A stretch of DNA of 37,690 nucleotides from Bacteroidota bacterium (GCA_013289045.1 JABDAU010000034.1:942-38631); one strand, 5' to 3'. Shown: positions 8,538 to 16,438, numbered from the stretch's first letter. Made by a program: numbers and translations. Notes: generated by a model not told the origin, from the sequence alone.

Positions 8538-8560
8538 AGGCGCAAATTTTGTGCCTCTAC
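8534..8560. repeat. GTAGAGGC palindromic repeat at the ispD stop
   Basis: A 12-bp stem (GTAGAGGCGCAA with TTGTGCCTCTAC, one G-U pair) and a three-base loop. The TAG of the left arm is the stop codon of ispD. No T-run follows on either side, so it does not look like a simple terminator. It resembles the GTAGAGACGC-type palindromes I recall as dispersed in Bacteroidota genomes. Confidence 0.75.
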
Positions 8561-8590
8561 AAGATCAAAAAATATCTGTGAATACTTTTA

Positions 8591-8737
8591 TCATGCTCTT
8601 CTGATCACCCCTAACAGTAGGGCGATAATAGCGATTACCAGCAGCACGTGTATGATACTGCCTGCCGAGTAAAGAAAAAATCCTAAAGCCCATCCTATTA
8701 TCAGGATAACGGCTATGATATACAATAAACTGCTCAT
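8591..8737 (-). CDS. Small membrane protein of the lmo0937 family (48 residues)
   Basis: A short frame reading MSSLLYIIAVILIIGWALGF and onward, ending in GVIRRA. It has two hydrophobic segments (about 4-23 and 27-44) split by a short polar turn, so it should form a helical hairpin in the inner membrane. Length, the IIGWALGF motif and the LL(G)VIR end match the lmo0937-type family common in Bacteroidota; the function is unknown. It sits between ispD and the DUF2795 gene with no obvious operon partner and lies downstream of the DUF2795 terminator on the same strand, so a separate promoter is likely. Confidence 0.85.
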   Translation of the reverse strand: MSSLLYIIAVILIIGWALGFFLYSAGSIIHVLLVIAIIALLLGVIRRA

Positions 8738-8807
8738 GTTGTTAAAGTTTTAGTTGATAAATACACTTAACAATACCAAAATCCATTCCAAAATGAGCCG
8801 AAACGAG

Positions 8808-8832
8808 AAAACCCCGCCAAGGCAGGGTTTTT
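8808..8832 (-). terminator. Probable terminator after the DUF2795 gene
   Basis: An 11-bp stem (8808-8818 with 8821-8831, AAAACCCCGCC/GGCAGGGTTTT). The single mismatch on the plus strand becomes a G-U pair in the minus-strand transcript, which favours that direction, and T residues follow. It lies 20 bases past the stop of the minus-strand DUF2795 gene. Confidence 0.75.
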
Positions 8833-8851
8833 CGCACAAAAATATTGTTAG

Positions 8852-9073
8852 TTAATACTCGTCTTCGTTAAAGAAGAAGTCGTCTTTTGTAGGGTAATCC
8901 GGCCATATTTCTTCAATATTTTCATATGGCTCGCCATCATCTTCCAGTGCCTGCAGGTTCTCAATAACCTCAACCGGCGCACCGGAACGTATAGCATAGT
9001 CAATTAATTCATCCTTTGTAGCAGGCCATGGGGCATCTTCCAAATGTGATGCAAGTTCAAGTGTCCAATACAT
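8852..9073 (-). CDS. DUF2795 domain protein
   Basis: A small acidic protein of 73 residues with the DUF2795 pattern: WTLELASHLEDAPWPATKDELIDYAIRSGAP, followed by VIENLQALEDDGEPYENIEEIWPDYPT. No signal peptide or membrane segment is present, so it should be cytosolic. The function of the family is not established. A minus-strand -7 box TACTTTTG at 9124-9117 predicts a leader of about 40 bases, and a hairpin terminator follows, so the gene looks monocistronic. Confidence 0.85.
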   Translation of the reverse strand: MYWTLELASHLEDAPWPATKDELIDYAIRSGAPVEVIENLQALEDDGEPYENIEEIWPDYPTKDDFFFNEDEY

Positions 9074-9116
9074 ATCTCTATTATAATTTAGAATTTAATA
9101 CTAAAATGCTTTTTCG

Positions 9117-9124
9117 CAAAAGTA
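9117..9124 (-). promoter_or_regulatory. -7 promoter box of the DUF2795 gene
   Basis: TACTTTTG on the minus strand matches TAnnTTTG exactly, about 44 bases before the ATG at 9073. No clear -33 TTTG at the standard distance. Confidence 0.55.
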
Positions 9125-9166
9125 TAATATTTTTAAATTGATTATCAATAATTTTTTTCCATTTAT

Positions 9167-9715
9167 TCACACTCTCGGAATCCACTCATTTTCAGGCACA
9201 TTCCGTTCGTTTGCAACCTTACGCGATAAAACAAACAGGTAGTCGCTTAGCCGGTTAAGGTAAATATTCACCTTTTCATCCACCTTACTTTCTTCTGCAA
9301 GGTGTACGCTTAGCCTTTCGGCACGCCTGCAAACGCAGCGCGCAATATGGCAAAAGGAAATTGTATTGTCACCACCCGGCAAAATAAAATGGCGCAATGG
9401 TGGCAATTGTGCGTCCATGCTGTCCATCTCCTGTTCAAGCAGGTCAATATCTTCTGTGTGCAGATCCGGGATAACCATCTTCGAACGTTCGGGGTCAGCA
9501 GCCAATGACGCACCTATAGTAAACAATCTGTCCTGTATTTGCTTCAGTATTTCCTTATCATGCGCTGTAATTTCCTGGTCGCGTATTAATCCGATGTATG
9601 AGTTCAGCTCATCAACCGTTCCATAAGCCTCAATGCGCAGGTCATATTTAGGCACACGCGTGCCGCCGATAAGTGAGGTTAATCCTTTGTCGCCGGTTTT
9701 AGTATATATCTTCAT
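9167..9715 (-). CDS. Cob(I)alamin adenosyltransferase, PduO type
   Basis: It transfers the 5'-deoxyadenosyl group of ATP to cob(I)alamin, making adenosylcobalamin for enzymes such as methylmalonyl-CoA mutase. The ATP-binding start KIYTKTGDKGLTSLIGG and the C-terminal helix motif CRRAERL with LNRLSDYLFVLSR are diagnostic of the PduO/EutT-like trimeric family. From the Met at 9715 it has 182 residues, the usual length. The frame extends 11 codons further to 9748, but family members start at MKIYTKTGDKG. It is cytosolic and stands alone between a divergent chitinase gene and the DUF2795 gene. No cobalamin riboswitch was seen in the short upstream region. Confidence 0.92.
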   Translation of the reverse strand: MKIYTKTGDKGLTSLIGGTRVPKYDLRIEAYGTVDELNSYIGLIRDQEITAHDKEILKQIQDRLFTIGASLAADPERSKMVIPDLHTEDIDLLEQEMDSMDAQLPPLRHFILPGGDNTISFCHIARCVCRRAERLSVHLAEESKVDEKVNIYLNRLSDYLFVLSRKVANERNVPENEWIPRV

Positions 9716-9784
9716 ATTTTTGATTTGCAAAATATTAAACTTGTGCAAGCTAAACCAATCTAATTATAAATCGTTTATCAATTT

Positions 9785-10777
9785 ATGAGATCGCGCATCA
9801 CCTCTTTATTTTTTCTTCCTACCCTGCTTATTATAAGCATTCTTAGCCTCAATTGCAGCAGTAAGAGCAATAACAGCCAGGGAAACGACAATGCTAAAGT
9901 TAAAGTTAGCAGCTTTTTAACTGAACAGCAATTCAATTCGCTCTTCCCGATGCACGATCAATTTTACAGCTACCAGGCCTTTATTAAAGCGGTTGATCAG
10001 TTAGGCAATATAAAAATAAAGGTCGCACGCCGTGCAACGTCGGTTTACCAGATCATCCGCACGGATAAAACAACGGGCAAATCAACAACTGTACGCCAGG
10101 ATGAAGATTGGAACGAAGCCTGGGCAAAAGTAAAGCCTGATTCCGTTTATTACGTTGATTACGGCGATTTCTGCTCAGCACCCAATACGCAAACCGACAA
10201 AAAAGAGCTGGCAGCGTTCTTCGCGCAGATAGCCCACGAAACACGCCATGGCCAGGACGGCAAATACAACGACGGCTTGATGTTCACACACGAAAATGAC
10301 ACCACAAACGCTTACATCGCCGATAACGATGCATACACGCCGGTAAAAGGTCAAAAATATTATGGCCGCGGTCCTATGCAGCTGAGCTATAACGGCAATT
10401 ACGGCTATGCTTCCATGTGCATTTTTGGTGATAAGAATATCTTATTAAAAAATCCCGGGTTAGTACAAAACGATCCCGTTGTGGCCTTTGAAACAGCCAT
10501 CTATTTCTGGATGACGCCGCAAACGCACAAGCCATCCGCCCATGATGTAATGACCGGCAAATGGCAACCCAATGCCGCCGACAAAGCCGCCAACCGCACG
10601 CCGGGCTTCGGCATGACCATCAACATTGTAAACGGCCCGATAGAATGCGGCAAAGGCGATACTATGGGCAGTATGAACGACCGTATCGGCTTCTATAAAC
10701 ACTTTCTGCAAATGCTTGGCGCCAGCGATCCTAATTGCGCCTGCAGCTGCGGAACGATGCAGCCGTATGCGCCATAA
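9785..10777 (+). CDS. Glycoside hydrolase family 19 chitinase, lipoprotein
   Basis: It should hydrolyse beta-1,4 links in chitin or related N-acetylglucosamine polymers by an inverting mechanism. A lipoprotein signal peptide ends at Cys24 (LSLNC), implying outer-membrane anchoring. The GH19 catalytic domain covers about residues 45-320: Glu152 in [10 protein letters not shown] is the expected acid, and Glu170 in MFTHE is the likely base. [16 protein letters not shown] (192-207) is the family substrate-cleft motif. Several cysteines near the C-terminus could form disulfides. Bacterial GH19 proteins can also act as endolysin-like enzymes on peptidoglycan, so the substrate is not certain. It converges on manC; a TTTGCAG heptamer run starts seven bases after its stop. 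Confidence 0.9.
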   Translation: MRSRITSLFFLPTLLIISILSLNCSSKSNNSQGNDNAKVKVSSFLTEQQFNSLFPMHDQFYSYQAFIKAVDQLGNIKIKVARRATSVYQIIRTDKTTGKSTTVRQDEDWNEAWAKVKPDSVYYVDYGDFCSAPNTQTDKKELAAFFAQIAHETRHGQDGKYNDGLMFTHENDTTNAYIADNDAYTPVKGQKYYGRGPMQLSYNGNYGYASMCIFGDKNILLKNPGLVQNDPVVAFETAIYFWMTPQTHKPSAHDVMTGKWQPNAADKAANRTPGFGMTINIVNGPIECGKGDTMGSMNDRIGFYKHFLQMLGASDPNCACSCGTMQPYAP

Positions 10778-10784
10778 TTTTAAG

Positions 10785-10812
10785 TTTGCAGTTGGCGGTT
10801 TGCAGTTTGCCT
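10785..10812. repeat. Four-unit TTTGCAG heptamer repeat
   Basis: Four consecutive 7-base units: TTTGCAG, TTGGCGG, TTTGCAG, TTTGCCT. They lie just after the chitinase stop and face the GATTAGA array on the manC side of the same intergenic gap. Confidence 0.7.
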
Positions 10813-10823
10813 GGTAATACTCC

Positions 10824-10860
10824 AAAAAAAATAGCGAGGGGCCCAAAACCCATCGCTATG
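10824..10860 (-). terminator. Terminator of manC
   Basis: The stem ATAGCGA/TCGCTAT (10831-10837 with 10853-10859) is extended by GGG/CCC after one mismatch. On the minus strand it is followed by eight T. The manC transcript would cross the whole GATTAGA array before reaching it. Confidence 0.85.
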
Positions 10861-10880
10861 CAATATTAAATCGATTTTCC

Positions 10881-10971
10881 TCTAATCTCTAATCTCTAAT
10901 CTCTAATCTCTAATCTCTAATCTCTAATCTCTAATCTCTAATCTCTAATCTCTAATCTCTAATCTCTAATC
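10881..10971. repeat. Perfect 13-copy heptamer array (TCTAATC / GATTAGA)
   Basis: Thirteen uninterrupted, identical 7-base units cover 91 bases. Read on the minus strand they are GATTAGA and follow the manC stop codon directly. The array lies in the predicted 3' untranslated region of manC, between the stop codon and the terminator at 10824-10860. A perfect tandem array of this kind is likely to vary in copy number. Confidence 0.97.
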
Positions 10972-12057
10972 TCAAATATACTTCGTCCCAAATTTCTGTT
11001 TCACATCCGCCACAACCTGCTTTACGCTCTGCTCCTTATCACGCGGACAGATCAACAACGAATTATTGGATTCCACCACAATAAAGTCGTGCAGGCCCTG
11101 CAATATCACCAGCTTTCCGTGGGGTACATTTACCATACAATTAGATGAATCGTACATGATCACTTTTTCTGATGGGATAACTGCGTTGCCCACATAATCT
11201 TTCTCCGTCAGCTCGTAAACCGACGCCCAGGTACCCAGGTCGCTCCAGCCAAATTCAGACGGGATAACATACACGTTATCAGCCTTTTCCATTATACCAT
11301 AATCGATAGAGATATTGATGCATTGCTGGTAAGCGTTATGAATATGTTTCTTCTCGTTATCCGTATTATAAACTGATCTGGCATCTGCAAATATATCGTT
11401 CATATCGGGCAGGTACTGGCCAAACGCTTTCACAATAGATTTGGCCGACCAAACAAAAATACCGGCATTCCACAAAAAGTCGCCGCTTTGCAGGAAGGTT
11501 TTGGCTATCTCCAGCGTCGGCTTTTCAGTAAAGGTTTTTACTTTATGAAAGTCATCCTCAATCACGTTATCTGTAAACTGGATGTAACCGTAACCCGTAT
11601 CAGGCCTCGAAGGCTTAATACCCAAAGTGATCAGGCAATCTTTTTCAGAAGCCACTTTCAGCGATTTTTCTATCGTGCTGATAAAAGCCGCCTCATCCAA
11701 TATCAGGTGATCTGACGGCGCCACCACAATAGCAGCATCAGGGTTAAGGTTTTCAATTTTAAAGCTCCCGTAAGCCACGCATGGCGCTGTATTGCGCATC
11801 ACCGGTTCTGTGAGTATCTGGTGGTCTTCCATGTCAGGCAGTTGAGTCTTCACCAGGTCGGTATAAATTTCGTTGGTAACTACATAAATATTTTCCTTAG
11901 GGCATATCTTCAAAAAACGATCGTAAGTATTTTGGATTAACGTTTTACCAGTGCCTAAAATATCGATAAATTGTTTAGGATGCGAAGTACGGCTAATAGG
12001 CCAGAAACGGCTCCCGATACCTCCTGCCATTATAATGGCAAAGTAATTTTTATTCAT
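10972..12057 (-). CDS. manC: Mannose-1-phosphate guanylyltransferase
   Basis: It makes GDP-mannose from GTP and mannose 1-phosphate for glycan and exopolysaccharide synthesis (cytosol). The nucleotidyltransferase signature IIMAGGIGSRFWPIS is at 8-22 and PKQF at 27-30; VAPSDHLI, FTEKP, WNAGIFVW and the SIDYGIMEK motif follow in the order expected for the family. At 361 residues it is the short form without the C-terminal isomerase domain. The TGA stop at 10974-10972 abuts a 13-copy GATTAGA array. No glycan genes are adjacent, so it is a stand-alone precursor gene. Other sugar-1-phosphate guanylyltransferases are possible but less likely. Confidence 0.92.
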   Translation of the reverse strand: MNKNYFAIIMAGGIGSRFWPISRTSHPKQFIDILGTGKTLIQNTYDRFLKICPKENIYVVTNEIYTDLVKTQLPDMEDHQILTEPVMRNTAPCVAYGSFKIENLNPDAAIVVAPSDHLILDEAAFISTIEKSLKVASEKDCLITLGIKPSRPDTGYGYIQFTDNVIEDDFHKVKTFTEKPTLEIAKTFLQSGDFLWNAGIFVWSAKSIVKAFGQYLPDMNDIFADARSVYNTDNEKKHIHNAYQQCINISIDYGIMEKADNVYVIPSEFGWSDLGTWASVYELTEKDYVGNAVIPSEKVIMYDSSNCMVNVPHGKLVILQGLHDFIVVESNNSLLICPRDKEQSVKQVVADVKQKFGTKYI

Positions 12058-12307
12058 TTTTTAAAAGAATTTTTTAGGTGCTTTCGCGGCAGCAAAATTG
12101 AACAATATTCCGTAAAATAATTGCTAAATAAAATTAAATAAACGCATTGCCCGGTTTGCCGTATTTTAAAATGGCAATTGCCCGGAAAAAGTTTTTATTT
12201 ATTAATAATTTCTACATAAAATTTTAACAAAAACTCATCGTTAATTCATAGAAATTTATTATTTTTAAACTTATTCTAAGTATATCTACTTAAATTCTTA
12301 TAAATAA
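12058..12307. promoter_or_regulatory. AT-rich divergent promoter region between manC and recQ
   Basis: This 250-base gap contains no credible gene. On the minus strand CAATTTTG (12100-12093), one base from TAnnTTTG, lies about 35 bases before the manC ATG and is followed by CTGCC; it is a likely -7 box. The recQ side is very AT-rich with no convincing box. Confidence 0.4.
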
Positions 12308-14503
12308 ATGATAGAGACGAAGAGGTCGCTTTTTGATAATCTCCAGAATTTTTTTGGGTTTGATAATTTTAAAGGAGAGCAGGAAGCGATAATTACTAAC
12401 ATCCTGGCAGGTAATGACACATTTGTGATCATGCCTACCGGTGGCGGCAAGTCTATGTGCTATCAACTGCCGGCACTAATGAGCGAGGGAACAGCGATTG
12501 TGATCTCGCCGCTGATAGCATTGATGAAAAACCAGGTTGACCAGCTGCGGGCCTTTGGCGGTTCCGACAGTATTGCGCATTTCCTGAATTCATCACTCAC
12601 CAAGGCTGAGATAATGAAGGTTAAAGAGGATGTTTTAAGCGGCGTTACCAAACTATTGTATGTGGCGCCCGAATCATTGACCAAGCAAGACAATATTGAT
12701 TTCCTGCGCCTTAACCAGGTATCGTTCGTAGCGGTTGACGAAGCGCACTGTATTTCGGAATGGGGCCATGATTTCCGCCCCGAATACCGCAAGATCAGGC
12801 AGGTGATCAGCAATATCGGCGATAATATTCCAATTATTGCCTTAACCGCAACGGCAACACCAAAAGTTCAGCAGGATATCCAAAAGAACCTGCAGATGAA
12901 CAACGCCACTATTTTCAAATCATCGTTCAACAGGTCCAACCTCTATTACGAAGTGCGCGCAAAACGCAACGTTATAAAAGAGATCGTAAAGTTTGTAAAG
13001 CAAAACGTAGGTAAATCGGGCATCATATATTGCCTTAGCCGTAAAAAGGTTGAAGAGGTGGCTGAAGTGCTTACCCTCAATGGCGTAAAAGCCCTGCCCT
13101 ACCACGCAGGCCTGGATGCCAAGGTAAGGGCTGATACGCAGGACAAATTCCTGATGGAAGATGTGGACGTGATCGTAGCTACCATCGCTTTCGGCATGGG
13201 CATCGATAAACCGGACGTGCGCTATGTAATACATCATGACGTGCCGAAAAGCATGGAAGGTTATTACCAGGAAACCGGCCGCGCCGGTCGCGATGGCGGC
13301 GAAGGTGTTTGCGTAGCTTTCTATTCGCAAAAGGATATCGACAAGCTGCAGAAATTTATGAAGGACAAACCGGTTTCGGAACGCGAGATCGGCACCCAGA
13401 TATTGAAAGAGGTTATCGACTATGCCGAGTCGTCGGTTTGCCGCCGCAAACAGTTGTTGCATTACTTTGGCGAGAACTTTAACGAGGCAGGTTGCAACAG
13501 CATGTGCGACAACTGCAGCACCCACAAAGAACACTTTGATGGCGAGGCACAATTACACAAAGCCCTAAGCCTGATCAAGCAGATCGGCGAGAAATTCGAC
13601 GATCATCATATCATCAGCATCCTCATGGGCCAGGACAATGCCCAGATCCACAATTACGAGCATCATTTACTGCCGGTATTTGGTTCGGGCAAGGAGGATG
13701 GCGAAAACCTCTGGAAATCGCTCCTCAGACAGGCGCTGTTGAATAATTTCCTGTCGAAGGATATCGACCAGTATGGTTTGTTGCGTTTAACACGTACCGG
13801 CAATTCCTTTTTAGATAACCCATACAGCATCCGTTTCATACTGAACAGCCCGATGGAGGCTACCGATGACGATGACTCCGAAGACGGGCCAAAACAAAGC
13901 GGCAGCGCTTTGGATACCGAGCTGCTGCAGATGCTGAAGGACCTGCGTAAAAAGATAGCCAAGCAAAAAGGCTTACCGCCATTTGTTATCTTCCAGGACC
14001 CGTCGCTGGAAGAAATGTGCACGCACTATCCTATCACGACAGAAGAGCTGAAACAAATATCGGGCGTGGGTGCAGGTAAAGCGCTGAAATTTGGCGCACC
14101 GTTTACCGACCTGATCAAGAAATATGTTGAAGATAACGATATCGACCGCCCGGTGGATATGGTGATCAAGAGCGCAGCCAATAAGTCGGCGCTGAAAGTT
14201 TATATCATTCAGAATATCGACCGCCATCTCGATCTCGAGGACATTGCAGCGTCAAAAGGCCTCACCTACGAGGAGATCTTGAAGGAAGTGGAAACGATAG
14301 TTAACTCAGGCACAAAGCTCAACCTCAACTATTATATCGACGAAGTGATCGATGAGGACAAGCAGGAAGAAGTTTACGACTACTTCAAATCTGCCGAGAT
14401 CGACTCGATAGACGATGCACTGGTTGAACTCGGCGCGGAAGATTACACCCGCGAAGAAGTGCAGCTGATGCGCATTAAGTTTATGTCGGAATTAGGGAAT
14501 TGA
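12308..14503 (+). CDS. recQ: ATP-dependent DNA helicase RecQ
   Basis: A 3'-5' DNA helicase for recombination repair and stalled forks (cytosol). The 731-residue protein has the full RecQ architecture. The P-loop MPTGGGKSM is at 42-50, the DEAH box at 144-147 is followed by the RecQ aromatic loop CISEWGHDFRPEY, and the helicase C-terminal motifs include TIAFGMGIDKPDVR and QETGRAGRDG. Four cysteines of the zinc site follow (about 377-402), then a winged-helix RQC domain. An HRDC domain covers about 530-605 and an extra helical domain the last 100 residues. It is longer than E. coli RecQ (about 610) because of that tail, as is common in Bacteroidota. A terminator follows the stop. Confidence 0.96.
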   Translation: MIETKRSLFDNLQNFFGFDNFKGEQEAIITNILAGNDTFVIMPTGGGKSMCYQLPALMSEGTAIVISPLIALMKNQVDQLRAFGGSDSIAHFLNSSLTKAEIMKVKEDVLSGVTKLLYVAPESLTKQDNIDFLRLNQVSFVAVDEAHCISEWGHDFRPEYRKIRQVISNIGDNIPIIALTATATPKVQQDIQKNLQMNNATIFKSSFNRSNLYYEVRAKRNVIKEIVKFVKQNVGKSGIIYCLSRKKVEEVAEVLTLNGVKALPYHAGLDAKVRADTQDKFLMEDVDVIVATIAFGMGIDKPDVRYVIHHDVPKSMEGYYQETGRAGRDGGEGVCVAFYSQKDIDKLQKFMKDKPVSEREIGTQILKEVIDYAESSVCRRKQLLHYFGENFNEAGCNSMCDNCSTHKEHFDGEAQLHKALSLIKQIGEKFDDHHIISILMGQDNAQIHNYEHHLLPVFGSGKEDGENLWKSLLRQALLNNFLSKDIDQYGLLRLTRTGNSFLDNPYSIRFILNSPMEATDDDDSEDGPKQSGSALDTELLQMLKDLRKKIAKQKGLPPFVIFQDPSLEEMCTHYPITTEELKQISGVGAGKALKFGAPFTDLIKKYVEDNDIDRPVDMVIKSAANKSALKVYIIQNIDRHLDLEDIAASKGLTYEEILKEVETIVNSGTKLNLNYYIDEVIDEDKQEEVYDYFKSAEIDSIDDALVELGAEDYTREEVQLMRIKFMSELGN

Positions 14504-14525
14504 TCTTTTAGTTCTTTAGACAAGT

Positions 14526-14558
14526 AAAAGCCGCCGGAGTTGTTCCGACGGCTTTTTT
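14526..14558 (+). terminator. Rho-independent terminator of recQ
   Basis: A 13-base stem (14526-14538 with 14544-14556) pairs AAAAGCCG and CGGA around one mismatch, has a five-base loop, and ends in six T. It starts 22 bases after the recQ stop. Confidence 0.9.
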
Positions 14559-14579
14559 GTGTATAGAACGCGCGTGGAT

Positions 14580-14687
14580 GTCATACTGAGGCACTCGAAG
14601 TATGAGCGTTGGGATAGCGAACTATGCATATCGAATATACATGGCATAGAGGCCTTTGCCCTCACGCTTCGAGTACCTCACCCTGAC
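14580..14687. repeat. Palindromic intergenic element (GTCA...TGAGG...ACTCGAAG)
   Basis: The outer arms 14580-14604 and 14663-14687 are imperfect inverted copies (19 of 25 positions) that share GTCA, TGAGG and ACTCGAAG. An inner hairpin pairs CTATGC with GCATAG (about 14622-14649). It is a roughly 108-base fold in the gap after the recQ terminator, with no coding capacity. Confidence 0.7.
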
Positions 14688-14741
14688 ACCCTAAAAAACA
14701 CTTGTCAATAACCAGTTGCCATCAATATCTATCCTCACCCC

Positions 14742-14772
14742 TTTGTTTAACCAATCAACTCATTTACCTTTA
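14742..14772 (+). promoter_or_regulatory. Promoter of the DUF6438 lipoprotein gene
   Basis: TTTG at 14742-14745 is separated by exactly 19 bases from TACCTTTA at 14765-14772, which differs from TAnnTTTG only in the last base. This is the full Bacteroidota promoter layout. It predicts transcription starting near 14776 and so excludes the upstream ATG at 14772 as the start. Confidence 0.75.
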
Positions 14773-14789
14773 TGCTAAACCTGGATAAT

Positions 14790-15917
14790 ATGTACAAACC
14801 AATTATCGCAATAGCACTGCTGGCGCTTGTTCTTTCCTGCACTAAGAAACATCAGCCGACAAGAGAAGAATCGATCCTGGGCAATTGGGTAGAAGTAAAG
14901 GTATTTCAAGTAACGGCCCACCCTTATACAGGCCGACCGTTTAAATATGTAAAGCCCGGCTTCACCTTTTATAAGGATAATACCTTTGAAAATAACCTGG
15001 GCTATTTCCGTGACGATACCGTTTTAAACAGGCAATTTTATTTAGGGAATTTGGGGAAGTTTAAAATAAAGGGCGATAGCTTAACGCTGACTTCGGCCGA
15101 CGGCAGTTATGAGGACAAGTACTGGTTGCTTACTTTAAACGCCGACACGCTAAAGATAGAACAAGATAGCGTTGTAACTATTTTCAAGCATTATGAAAAG
15201 AAGATCAGCAAAACGCCACCGTTTGATAAAATAATACTTTCCTCATCCGGATGCTACGGCACCTGCCCGGCGATAAATATGATGATAGATGCGAACGGCA
15301 ATGTTTTATTTGGCGGCATGATGTATACAACACACAATGGCTGGTACACCGGCAAAATTACCACTGCGCTTTATAACCGGCTACAGGATAATTTTCGCCA
15401 GGTAGATTTTGACACGTTAAAAACCGCTTACCATGCAGGTTGGACAGATGACCAAACAATATGCATGACCTTTGTAAAAGACAATAAAATATATAAATCT
15501 GTGCTCGACTATGGGTGCCAGGCGCCTTGTTTTTTTATCTGGGCGCGTACACCATTGGAATACTTATATCAAACAATAAAGCTCAGCAAAGCTGCAAAGA
15601 CCGGCTCGATCCCCGAGTTCACAGTTTTAAGAAAGGTCAATTCCAAAATAACTGATTCGATTATACGATTGATGTACTCAGAACAGTTTTTACTGACCGA
15701 TTACCTGCACCACGGCAAAAAAGTAACTCCCGCTGCTTTTAAGCCAAAATTTAAGTTAACTGACGACTTTTATACCAAAACTCCTATCAATACCGATGGG
15801 CGTTACTATACCTTCACATTGAACGGGAAGCAGGAAACGATAGATCTCGGCTTTAACTTTTTTGACGTAAATAATAAAACCCTAACGTGGCAAAAACCTG
15901 ATACATACGGCGATTGA
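14790..15917 (+). CDS. Lipoprotein with DUF6438 domain
   Basis: The frame opens at ATG 14772, but that codon overlaps the -7 box, so the start is the Met at 14790 (375 residues). It begins MYKPIIAIALLALVLSC, a lipoprotein signal peptide with the lipid-anchored Cys at 17. Residues about 25-130 look like a lipocalin-type 'does it fit the model' repeat: GNWVEVKVF, then FTFYKDNTFENN, then LGKFKIKGDSLTL. Residues about 140-260 match DUF6438, with SGCYGTCPAINMMIDANGNVLFGG. Two cysteines in CYGTC and two more in YGCQAPC could pair. The function is unknown; it is probably exposed on the outer membrane. It converges on the next gene. Confidence 0.8.
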   Translation: MYKPIIAIALLALVLSCTKKHQPTREESILGNWVEVKVFQVTAHPYTGRPFKYVKPGFTFYKDNTFENNLGYFRDDTVLNRQFYLGNLGKFKIKGDSLTLTSADGSYEDKYWLLTLNADTLKIEQDSVVTIFKHYEKKISKTPPFDKIILSSSGCYGTCPAINMMIDANGNVLFGGMMYTTHNGWYTGKITTALYNRLQDNFRQVDFDTLKTAYHAGWTDDQTICMTFVKDNKIYKSVLDYGCQAPCFFIWARTPLEYLYQTIKLSKAAKTGSIPEFTVLRKVNSKITDSIIRLMYSEQFLLTDYLHHGKKVTPAAFKPKFKLTDDFYTKTPINTDGRYYTFTLNGKQETIDLGFNFFDVNNKTLTWQKPDTYGD

Positions 15918-15961
15918 TAAAACTACAACTTATTCGCCCCAAATCAACACTTACCGGAAAC

Positions 15962-16438
15962 TCAATTATTAATTGTGATGCGCTTATCACCAACAATCTG
16001 CATATCGTAGTCCTTTTTTAATGGATTACCATCAGGTGCATCCTGCTCGGTGACATAAATTGTGCCCAGGTCTTTTACCAGATAGGTTTGTACCCCGCCG
16101 GTCATTGCGTTCTTGTCAAGAAACTGGCTGATTGAATTATGAATGAGCGCAAACTGCCCTGTTTGATTGGTCTCCAACTCAATGAATATCCTTTTACCGT
16201 CAAGTCGTACATTCAGCTTTGTATAGGTGTCATTCACGCCATTTATGTTGTATTCCCTGTTTTTAGTGCTGTTATCCTTTTTTGTAGCGATGTACCCTTT
16301 TATATTTAAAAAAGTATCCGTTTGCATCAGGTTATTATGCAGCATAAATTTAATATCTTCATAAGTTATTGCTCCCTTCTGTGCAAAGCAAAAGGCAGAT
16401 AATAAGATAAGCGGAAGGAGGATTGCGATCTTTTTCAT
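15962..16438 (-). CDS. Secreted protein of unknown function (158 residues)
   Basis: A clear signal peptide (MKKIAILLPLILLSAFCFAQ) with a cleavage site near Ala19/Gln20 targets it to the periplasm or beyond. The mature part of about 138 residues is hydrophilic with alternating beta-type segments, many Asn and Asp, and no recognised catalytic motif or cysteine. I do not recognise the family. It lies between convergent and divergent neighbours and is transcribed alone. The gap to the DUF3052 gene (16439-16520) must hold divergent promoters, but no strong -7 box is visible there. Confidence 0.75.
   Translation of the reverse strand: MKKIAILLPLILLSAFCFAQKGAITYEDIKFMLHNNLMQTDTFLNIKGYIATKKDNSTKNREYNINGVNDTYTKLNVRLDGKRIFIELETNQTGQFALIHNSISQFLDKNAMTGGVQTYLVKDLGTIYVTEQDAPDGNPLKKDYDMQIVGDKRITINN

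Noticed and set aside
10881..10971. CRISPR array or telomere-like repeat
   Set aside because: The units are 7 bases and tandem without spacers, so it is not CRISPR. It lies inside a gene-dense chromosome segment, so it is not a chromosome end.
12920..13552. A 210-residue minus-strand frame inside recQ
   Set aside because: It is a shadow of the recQ frame with unlikely residue composition and no promoter or known family.
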